Assembly (NCBI RefSeq): GCF_913062725.1
Contig: NZ_CAJXWY010000010.1
Span: 17,153-81,152, forward strand
Length of the DNA: 64,000 bases
Origin: an uncultured Thiohalocapsa sp.
Lineage (GTDB): Bacteria > Pseudomonadota > Gammaproteobacteria > Chromatiales > Chromatiaceae
Direction: 5' to 3'
Shown here: positions 52,364 through 59,389 of the stretch, piece after piece
Numbering within the stretch: the first letter of the stretch is position 1
Layout of the letters: every line of letters begins with the position of its first letter
Program-made: the position numbers and the translations under genes
Notes under the pieces: generated by a model
The model's database searches: none
What the model was told of the DNA's origin: nothing
What the model saw: only the letters and a program-made list of their open reading frames with translations

Positions 52364-53320
52364 ATGCTGGAGGCCAGTCCAGTTTCATCAGCGGTAGCGA
52401 TGCGCAGCGTTCAAACGACGACGATCGCCGGTCAGCGATTCGTTTTCACCAAGCATAGTCCGAGCGGGGCCGCGTCGGACCTGGCCCTGGTCCTGTTCAA
52501 CGGTGGCCAGGTGCCCAGGGATGGTCATGCGGGCCTGAACGTGCGGCTCGCCGATACCGCCGCGGCGTGCGGGTTGAGCGCCTACCGGGTGGATCTGCCC
52601 GGTTTGGGCGACGCGCCGGGGCCCTTGCCCACGACGGCGGCCGAGTTCTGGCATGCCAATGCCCTCGGCCTGCAGACCGAGGCCGCGCTGCAGGTGTTGT
52701 CGCACCTGCAAGCGCAGGCGCCGCACCAGCGGTTGCTCGTCGGTGGTCTCTGCGGCGCCGCCAACAATGCGCTGTTCTGTGCCGCCCGGCGGCCGGGCCT
52801 GATTCAGGGTCTGGTGCTGATCGAGCCGGAGTTGTTCTTTGGGGCCGCCCCCGGTTCCGCTGCCGCCGAGCGCACACCCGAGCGCGCCCATGCCTGGTTA
52901 CCCAAGCTCTGCTCGCGCCAGGCCTGGTTGCGGCTGCTGACCTCCGAGAACCGATATACCCGCAGCCGGCCCGTGTTGCGCCGGCTGCTGATGGCGATGG
53001 CCCCTCGCGCCGTGCTGCTCGGCGGCAGCACCAACGGCCCTCTCGCCGAGGCGTTCGCGAGCGCCTGCCACGCCGGCCTGCCCATGCTGTGCATTTTGGC
53101 GCTGGACGGTCGGCGTGCGCTGCATGTGGAACGCGTCGAGCGGACCCTCATCCCCCGACGCGCCCGGGCCCTGCTCGATAAGGAGATGCTGGCGGGGACC
53201 AACCATGTGCTCACCGAAGGTGGCGCCATCGAGCGCTGCGCGCATGCCCTCGAGCGCTGGCTCAGCCGGCGCTGGAGCTCGCCTGGGCCTGTGCCCGGTG
53301 CCAGCGCCCAACGCGTCTGA
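52364..53320 (+). CDS. Alpha/beta hydrolase with Cys nucleophile (exosortase-type hydrolase 1-like)
   Basis: An alpha/beta-hydrolase fold: VLFNGGQVPRDGHAGLNVRL (oxyanion strand), AYRVDLPGLGDAPG, and the nucleophile elbow LVGGLCGAANNA, where Cys130 replaces the usual Ser of GxSxG. A C-terminal LAGTNHVLTEGG provides the catalytic His. A Cys in the elbow is also known from the hydrolase 1 family of exosortase A clusters. It may act as an acyl- or thioester-transferring enzyme rather than an ordinary esterase. ATGs at 52364 and 52400 are both possible; neither has a good ribosome-binding site. It is the first gene of the six-gene cluster. Confidence 0.7.
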   Translation: MLEASPVSSAVAMRSVQTTTIAGQRFVFTKHSPSGAASDLALVLFNGGQVPRDGHAGLNVRLADTAAACGLSAYRVDLPGLGDAPGPLPTTAAEFWHANALGLQTEAALQVLSHLQAQAPHQRLLVGGLCGAANNALFCAARRPGLIQGLVLIEPELFFGAAPGSAAAERTPERAHAWLPKLCSRQAWLRLLTSENRYTRSRPVLRRLLMAMAPRAVLLGGSTNGPLAEAFASACHAGLPMLCILALDGRRALHVERVERTLIPRRARALLDKEMLAGTNHVLTEGGAIERCAHALERWLSRRWSSPGPVPGASAQRV

Positions 53321-53416
53321 CCGGCGAGCTTCGGGACGGGGTCGCCCGTCGGCCCGAGATGCCTGAGAGCCGAGCCTGAGAATCATCAGCCCGACAGTCA
53401 GAGGAGTCCGGCAGGC

Positions 53417-55006
53417 ATGCTTGTGCATGAACCCTTCGAGACCACCGCGCGTCACCAAGCGCACAAGATTGCGCTGGTTGCGGGCGCTGCGCGCCATACC
53501 TACGGCGCCCTTGCGACACGCGCCGACGCGCTCGCCGCCACCCTGGCGCGGCATGGCGTGGTGCGCGGCGACCGGGTGCTGCTGGTGACCCGCAACAGCA
53601 CCGAGATGGTGATCGCCATCTACGCGACGCTGAAGGTCGGCGCGATCTTCTCGCCCGTGGGTCCCAATCTCAAGGCGGCCAAGCTGGGTTATATCCTCAA
53701 CGACTGCCGCCCCACCTGCGTGATCGTCGATGGCGGCACCGCCAGCTGTGAGCTGGCCAAGGTCGGCAGCCTCGCCGGCGTGCGTCTGCTGGTCGTTGTG
53801 GGGGCGATCGGTGCCCGCGCGCCGCAGGCCGGGGCAACCTTAGCGTTCTCCGAGGCGGTGGCTGATGCGGCCGCCGACTTCAGGCGCCCGGCGAGCATCG
53901 ATCAGGATCTGGCGGCGATTATCTACACCTCGGGATCCACCGGTGATCCCAAGGGCGTGATGCTCTCGCACTTGAACATGCTCAGCGCCGCCAACGCGGT
54001 CACCAGCTACCTGGGCCTGGCTTCGAGTGACAGCATTTTCTGCGCGCTGCCGCTGTCGTTCGACTATGGGCTGTACCAGATTCTGATGGCCTTCCAGCTC
54101 GGTGCCCGGGTCGTCCTGGAGCCCTCCTTCGCCTTTCCCGTGCAGGCCCTTGAGGTCATGGAGCGCGAGGGCGTCACCGTCTTTCCTGGCGTTCCGACCA
54201 TGTTTGCGCTGCTCATGGCGCTTGAGAATCTCGGTGATTTTCGCCTCGAGCGGCTGCGGATCATGACCAACACGGCCGCAGCGCTGCCGCTTGCGCATAT
54301 CGAGGCGATTAGGCAGCAGTTCCCCCAGGCCAGGCTCTTTTCCATGTACGGCCTGACCGAATGCAAACGCGTCTCCTACCTGCCGCCGGAGGCCCTGGCC
54401 CATCGTCCGGGCAGCGTCGGCCGCGGCATGCCCAATCAGGAAGTGTATCTGATCGATGCGCACGGACGCCGGTTGCCGCCGGGCAGCACGGGCGAATTGG
54501 TCGTGCGCGGCAGCAATGTCATGCGCGGTTACTGGGGCAAAGCCCGGGAGAGCGCCGAGTGCCTGCGTCCCGGACCCTACCCCGGCGAGTCGGTGCTGCA
54601 CACCGGTGACATCTTTCGCATGGACGCGGAGGGCTATTTGTATTTCGTCGGTCGCAAAGACGACATGATCAAAAGCCGCGGTGAAAAGGTGTCTCCCCGT
54701 GAGATCGAAAACGTTCTGCATGACATCGACGGTGTGCTCGAGGCCGCCGTCATCGGGGTGCCGGACCCGGTGCTCGGCGAGGCCATCCAGGCCTATCTGA
54801 TCTTGAAGCCCGGTGCCCGCCAGCGCCCGGGTGACATCCTGTCGATCTGCCGCAGTCGCCTGGAGCCTTTCATGGTGCCCCAGGCGGTGGCGATCGTGGA
54901 CGCGCTGCCGAAGAGTGAGAACGGTAAGGTCGACAAGAAGGTGTTGGGGCAAAGCGCCATGGACGGCGCATCGGTGGCGGCCGCCGGGCACTTGGGGGAG
55001 GAGTGA
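53417..55006 (+). CDS. AMP-forming acyl-CoA/acyl-ACP ligase
   Basis: Adenylate-forming enzyme of 529 residues. The P-loop motif is IIYTSGSTGDPKGVMLSHLN; FSMYGLTECKRVSYLPPE and GELVVRGSNVMRGYWG follow, then the hinge and catalytic Lys region (HTGDIFRMDAEGYLYFVGRKDD, KSRGEKVSPREIENVL, KSENGKVDKK). It activates a carboxylic acid as acyl-AMP and probably loads it on the ACP encoded two genes downstream. Similar ligases accompany exosortase A loci. GAGGAG about nine bases before the ATG is a good ribosome-binding site. The substrate cannot be read from the sequence. Confidence 0.9.
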   Translation: MLVHEPFETTARHQAHKIALVAGAARHTYGALATRADALAATLARHGVVRGDRVLLVTRNSTEMVIAIYATLKVGAIFSPVGPNLKAAKLGYILNDCRPTCVIVDGGTASCELAKVGSLAGVRLLVVVGAIGARAPQAGATLAFSEAVADAAADFRRPASIDQDLAAIIYTSGSTGDPKGVMLSHLNMLSAANAVTSYLGLASSDSIFCALPLSFDYGLYQILMAFQLGARVVLEPSFAFPVQALEVMEREGVTVFPGVPTMFALLMALENLGDFRLERLRIMTNTAAALPLAHIEAIRQQFPQARLFSMYGLTECKRVSYLPPEALAHRPGSVGRGMPNQEVYLIDAHGRRLPPGSTGELVVRGSNVMRGYWGKARESAECLRPGPYPGESVLHTGDIFRMDAEGYLYFVGRKDDMIKSRGEKVSPREIENVLHDIDGVLEAAVIGVPDPVLGEAIQAYLILKPGARQRPGDILSICRSRLEPFMVPQAVAIVDALPKSENGKVDKKVLGQSAMDGASVAAAGHLGEE

Positions 55007-55163
55007 TCCCGCGCCGCGCGAAATGCCGACGGACGCGCCGGGGAGTGCCCCGATAACATCCGCGCCCGACCCGTCATAGAGTGTGCGTCACAAGACCTCG
55101 GCGGTGAGTCCAGTGTTGGCATCGCCGTATCGCTGAATCTCCTGACAGCATCAAGGTTGGACC

Positions 55164-57107
55164 ATGTGTGGCATCGCTGGCGTAGTGGATTTCCAACGCG
55201 GCGCACCGCAGGCGCGGTTGCTCGAGCGCATGGCGGCCCGCATGGCGCACCGGGGCCCCGATGACTGCGGTGTCTGGCATGGCGGTGACGTGGCGCTATC
55301 ACATACGCGCCTGGCCATCGTCGACCCCCAGCACGGTGCGCAGCCCATGCACACCGGGGACGGCCGCCTGAGCGTCAGCTTCAACGGTGAAATCTTCAAT
55401 CATCGGGAGTTGCGGGCCCTGCTGGAAAAACAGGGCCGTCCGTTTCGTACCCATCACTGCGACACCGAAGTGGTGCTGCAGGCCTACGCGCATTGGGGCG
55501 AGGGGTGTTTCGAGCGTTTCAACGGCCAATGGGCAATCGCACTCTGGGATGCCGACCGACGACGGCTGCTGCTCTCGCGTGATCGCTTCGGCATCTGCCC
55601 CTTGCATTACACGCAGGCCGGCTCAGCCTGGGTCTTCGCATCCGAGGCCAAGGCACTCTTCTGTCATCCGGCGGTGGCGCCCGCCGTGGATGTCGATGCG
55701 GTGTGCGACATCCTCAGGTTCTGGACCCCGCTGCCGGGTCACACGGCCTTCAGGAACGTCAGCGAGCTGGAGCCCGGCTGCTGCCTCGCCATCGAGCCGC
55801 AGGGCGTGCGGCATTGGCGTTATTGGCAGTTGGACTATCGACCGGACTACGGCCGTCGGGATCTGGACTGGAGTGAGGAGTTGCGGGCGCTGCTCAGCGA
55901 TGCGGTGCGGTTGCGGCTGCAGGCGGATGTGCCCCTGGGTCTGTATCTCTCCGGCGGACTCGACTCCTCGGTGGTCGGTGCGCTGGCCGATCAGCTCCTG
56001 TCCGCGCGCGGAGACGCGCAGCGGCTGAGCCTGTTCTCCGTCCAGTTCGATGAGCAGGACGTCGACGAGCGCCACTTCCAGCATGGCATGGCGCAGCGGC
56101 TGGGTCGCCAGCCGCACGCCCTGGCTTGTGCCAATGCTGCCATCGGCCAGCACTTGATCCAGGCGGTGCGGCATACCGAAAGGCCGCTGTTTCGCACCGC
56201 GGCGGTGCCGCTGTTTCTCCTCTCACGCCGGGTCCGGGCGCATGACCACAAGGTGGTGCTGACCGGCGAGGGCGCGGACGAGGTGTTCGGTGGCTACGAC
56301 CTGTTCAAAGAGGCCAAGCTGCGCCGCTTCGTGGCGCGCCAGCCGGGCTCGAAGCGCCGGCCCCTGCTGTTGCGCCGACTCTATCCCTACCTGCCGCATT
56401 TACAGACGCAGTCGCCTGAGTACCTGCACGCCTATTTCCAGGTGGATTCGGATCATCTCGATGACCCGTTCTTCAGCCACCGTCCCCGCTGGCGCAACAA
56501 CGCCCGTCTGGAGCGCTTCCTGAGCCCGGAGGTCAGGCACTCGCAACGCCAGCGCGACCCCCTGGCGGAGCTGGCCGCGTGGCTGCCGCAGCGGTTCTCG
56601 GACTGGGACTATTTCGAGCGCGCCCAGTACCTCGAGACCACGATGCTGCTGCCCGGCTACATCCTGTCGTCGCAGGGCGATCGCGTCGCCATGGCCCACG
56701 GCGTGGAGACCCGTCCGGTGTTCCTGGACCATCGACTGGCGGCGCTCGCCGCGCGCATGCCGGCCGAAGTCAAGATGCGCGTGCTCGACGAAAAGCACGT
56801 GCTGAAACAGGCGGCGGGTGATCTGGTCACGCCGCAGGTGTTGCGGCGACCGAAGCAGCCCTACCGGGCGCCCGAGTCCGTGTGCTTCCGCGGGCCCGAC
56901 GGCGACCTTGCGGAGCCGCTCGCCGAATTGCTGCGGCCGGCGTCGATCCGGCGGCACGGCTTGTTCGATCCGGATGCGGTGAGCCGGCTGCTCAGTAAGG
57001 CGCGGACGGCTCCCCTGCGCAGCTTCACCGACAACGCCGCGCTCGTGTTCATCCTCTCGACCCAGGCCTTGCTGCAGGAGTTCGTCCCCGGGTCATCATC
57101 GCAATGA
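55164..57107 (+). CDS. Asparagine-synthase-like glutamine amidotransferase
   Basis: Class II amidotransferase with processed N-terminal Cys2 (MCGIAGVVDFQ), HRGPDDCGVW, FNGEIFNHRELR, and an ATP-pyrophosphatase synthetase domain (YLSGGLDSSVVGALAD with Ser263, LTGEGADEVFGGYDLF, LETTMLLPGYILSSQGDRVAMAHGVETRPVFLD in segments). At 647 residues it is the long bacterial AsnB type, also found as amidotransferase 1 in exosortase A clusters. It amidates a carboxylate or forms another C-N bond with Gln-derived ammonia. The operon position between a ligase and an ACP suggests a biosynthetic substrate other than aspartate. Confidence 0.85.
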   Translation: MCGIAGVVDFQRGAPQARLLERMAARMAHRGPDDCGVWHGGDVALSHTRLAIVDPQHGAQPMHTGDGRLSVSFNGEIFNHRELRALLEKQGRPFRTHHCDTEVVLQAYAHWGEGCFERFNGQWAIALWDADRRRLLLSRDRFGICPLHYTQAGSAWVFASEAKALFCHPAVAPAVDVDAVCDILRFWTPLPGHTAFRNVSELEPGCCLAIEPQGVRHWRYWQLDYRPDYGRRDLDWSEELRALLSDAVRLRLQADVPLGLYLSGGLDSSVVGALADQLLSARGDAQRLSLFSVQFDEQDVDERHFQHGMAQRLGRQPHALACANAAIGQHLIQAVRHTERPLFRTAAVPLFLLSRRVRAHDHKVVLTGEGADEVFGGYDLFKEAKLRRFVARQPGSKRRPLLLRRLYPYLPHLQTQSPEYLHAYFQVDSDHLDDPFFSHRPRWRNNARLERFLSPEVRHSQRQRDPLAELAAWLPQRFSDWDYFERAQYLETTMLLPGYILSSQGDRVAMAHGVETRPVFLDHRLAALAARMPAEVKMRVLDEKHVLKQAAGDLVTPQVLRRPKQPYRAPESVCFRGPDGDLAEPLAELLRPASIRRHGLFDPDAVSRLLSKARTAPLRSFTDNAALVFILSTQALLQEFVPGSSSQ

Positions 57108-57159
57108 TTGCCGCCGCTGGCGGTTTCACCAAGGGCCCACAATCACTGGAGGTGCATCG

Positions 57160-57432
57160 ATGGATTATTTGTCCAAAGACATACGTGCGTTCATTGAGGA
57201 AAATTTTCTCTTTGGCGGATCCGCCGAGGACATCAGCGATGATGGCTCCCTCATCGCCGAGGGTATTCTCGACTCCGCCGGTGTGCTCGAGCTCGTCGCC
57301 TTTCTGGAGGGCACCTACGGCATCCAGGTGGCGGACTCGGAGCTGTTGCCCACCAACCTCGATTCCATCAACCGGATCGCTCATTATGTGGTCCGCAAGC
57401 AGGCCTGTCTGCAGGCAGCCAGGGTGGCATGA
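57160..57432 (+). CDS. Stand-alone acyl/aminoacyl carrier protein
   Basis: A 90-residue acidic helical protein with LIAEGILDSAGVLELVAFLE; Ser39 in the DSxG/A motif is the expected 4'-phosphopantetheine site. The sequence GIQVADSELLPTNLDSINRIAHYV completes the four-helix ACP fold. It would carry the acid activated by the neighbouring ligase. TGGAGG lies eight bases before the ATG, and the stop overlaps the start of the NAD-synthase-like gene by ATGA. It is not the fatty-acid ACP, as no fab gene is near. Confidence 0.9.
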   Translation: MDYLSKDIRAFIEENFLFGGSAEDISDDGSLIAEGILDSAGVLELVAFLEGTYGIQVADSELLPTNLDSINRIAHYVVRKQACLQAARVA

Positions 57433-58454
57433 TGAATCGGCTCGATCAGCTCCTGGCCATCGATGCGGATGCCGAAATCGCGCGGATCGGGAAGGTTATC
57501 CGCCGGCAACTGGCCCAGCACCTGCGCAAGCGCGGCGCCGTGGTCGGCCTGTCCGGTGGCATCGACTCCAGCGTCACCGCGGCTTTGTGTGTGGAGGCAC
57601 TCGGTCCCGGGCGCGTGCTCCTGCTGCTCATGCCCGAGGGCGACGCCGCCGCGTCGACGGAATCCCTGGCGCTGGGCCAATCCTTCGCCGAGGCCTTGGG
57701 CGCGCACTGGGTGGTTGAAGACATCAGCGCGCCACTCGCCGCAAGCGGCTGCTATCGCCGGCGCGACGCGGCCATCCGCCAGTTCTGGCCCGACTACGAG
57801 CCGCACTGGCGATTCAAGATTCTGCCCTCGGATCCGCTGGCCGGCGACCGACTGCGCAGTTTCCGGCTGATCGCCGAGGATGGGAGCGGCCGGGCGCGGG
57901 CCTGCAGGCTGTCAGCGGCTGACTATCAGGCCATCGTCGCGGCGATGAACTTCAAACAGCGCACGCGCAAGATGCTGGAGTACTACCACGCCGACCGCCT
58001 CAATTATGCCGTGGCCGGTACGCCGAACCGCCTCGAGTACGATCAGGGCTTTTTTGTCAAAAACGGCGACGGCGCCGCCGACTTCAAGCCCATCGCGCAT
58101 CTCTATAAGACCCAGGTCTATGCACTGGCGGAGCGGCTCGGCATTCCGCGCGTCATTATCGATCGGGAGCCCACCACCGACACCTATTCTTTGCCACAGG
58201 GACAGGACGAGTTCTACTTTTCGCTGCCGCTGAAACAAATGGACCAGTGCCTGTGCGCGCTCGATCACGGCCTGTCGGCGGCGGAGGTCGCACGCGCGAC
58301 GGGACTTGCGCCTGATGTCCTGGAGCGGGTCTTCCGGGATCTGACCGCAAAGCGCCGTGCAACACGCTACGGGCACATGCCGCCGCTGCTGGTGGAGGCG
58401 GTGCCATCCATCGCCGCCGGGTCGACGCCGGGACAGGGCGAGCGCCATGCTTGA
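57429..58454 (+). CDS. NAD-synthase-like N-type ATP pyrophosphatase
   Basis: The NadE fold is clear: VVGLSGGIDSSVTAALCVEA (ATP loop), VVEDIS, VAGTPNRLEYDQGFFVKNGD (family: GTGNKSE-x8-FTKYGD) and DFKPIAHLYKTQVYALAERLGIP. NadE adenylates and amidates nicotinate adenine dinucleotide with ammonia. Here the NadE nicotinate-side region (PTTDTYSLPQGQDEFYFS) differs, and the gene sits between an ACP and a hydrolase with four- and eight-base overlaps, so a modified substrate is likely. At 341 residues it is longer than E. coli NadE (275). A real NAD synthase cannot be excluded from sequence alone. Confidence 0.75.
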   Translation: MMNRLDQLLAIDADAEIARIGKVIRRQLAQHLRKRGAVVGLSGGIDSSVTAALCVEALGPGRVLLLLMPEGDAAASTESLALGQSFAEALGAHWVVEDISAPLAASGCYRRRDAAIRQFWPDYEPHWRFKILPSDPLAGDRLRSFRLIAEDGSGRARACRLSAADYQAIVAAMNFKQRTRKMLEYYHADRLNYAVAGTPNRLEYDQGFFVKNGDGAADFKPIAHLYKTQVYALAERLGIPRVIIDREPTTDTYSLPQGQDEFYFSLPLKQMDQCLCALDHGLSAAEVARATGLAPDVLERVFRDLTAKRRATRYGHMPPLLVEAVPSIAAGSTPGQGERHA

Positions 58455-59331
58455 GCCCGGCACTGCGGCCGACACGCTGCTGGCCATGCCGCCGCCGGCC
58501 GCCGCCGAGATCCACGATTATCTGGCACACCGCGGCGAACAGCTCTACGTCGTGCACCACCGCACCCAAGAGCCGCCGCGCGCGCAGGCCTTATTCTGTT
58601 CGCCGTTCGCCCTCGAGCGCACTTTGGCCTACACAACCCTGGTGCGTTTTGCGCGCCATCTGGCCCATCGGGGCATCGAAGTCATCCGCTTCGATTATCG
58701 TGGCACGGGTGAAAGCAGCGGCCGCTGCGAGCACTTCGACTTCGCGCACTGGGCGGACGACACGGCGACCGTGTTCGAGGCCACGCGCACCGATGCATCG
58801 CCGCCGCGGATCCTGTTCGGTCTGCGTTTCGGTGCCCTGATGGCGTCCCGGCTGTTCGCCGACGGGCACGGCGACGGGCTGCTGGCCTGGGGGCCGTTCG
58901 CGGATGCGCGCAGCATGCTCCACGAGTTGCTGCGGCACAAAGTCGTGGGCCAGGCCTTGCAGGGCGGGCAGGCCGGTCCCGGCGCCGATCGCGAGGCTTT
59001 CATCGCGCAATGGCTGCGCGAGGGCGTGCTCGAAGTGGATGGCCACCGTTGGGGTAAGGCCTTGTGGACGCAGTCGTCCGACCTGGTCTTCGCCGGGCGC
59101 GAGCCCGGTGATTCCAGACCCAGACTGATACTCGCCTTCGACCGGCGACCGGGGCACGGCGCCTGGGGCGCGGCAGAGAGCGCGGTGGTCGCCATCCCCA
59201 GGCCACCTTTCTGGCATTACGACCCGAGGTTGCTGCCAGACCTGGGCGACCTGCTGCGGCGCAGCTTCGCCTTCGTCGAGACCGCGCTCAGCGTGCGCGG
59301 CGACGGCGTCACGGATGCCGCCGGGCCCTGA
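58447..59331 (+). CDS. Alpha/beta hydrolase fold protein without a Ser nucleophile (exosortase-type hydrolase 2-like)
   Basis: The fold is recognised from FDYRGTGESSGRCEHFDFAHW and LFCSPFALERTLAYTTLVRF, but the nucleophile elbow reads LFGLRFGALMA: Arg127 stands where Ser is expected, so no ordinary hydrolysis is possible. The same G-x-R-x-G elbow is known for hydrolase 2 of exosortase A clusters. A C-terminal His (PFWHYDPRLLPDL) may still be catalytic. The ATG overlaps the NadE-like gene by eight bases. It is the last gene of the cluster; a role as acyltransferase or substrate-binding protein is inference. Confidence 0.7.
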   Translation: MLEPGTAADTLLAMPPPAAAEIHDYLAHRGEQLYVVHHRTQEPPRAQALFCSPFALERTLAYTTLVRFARHLAHRGIEVIRFDYRGTGESSGRCEHFDFAHWADDTATVFEATRTDASPPRILFGLRFGALMASRLFADGHGDGLLAWGPFADARSMLHELLRHKVVGQALQGGQAGPGADREAFIAQWLREGVLEVDGHRWGKALWTQSSDLVFAGREPGDSRPRLILAFDRRPGHGAWGAAESAVVAIPRPPFWHYDPRLLPDLGDLLRRSFAFVETALSVRGDGVTDAAGP

Positions 59332-59389
59332 GTCTGCAACCTGATGTGTGCCGCCGTCGAGCGCCATATCAGCGCCGCAGGAGCTTGTG

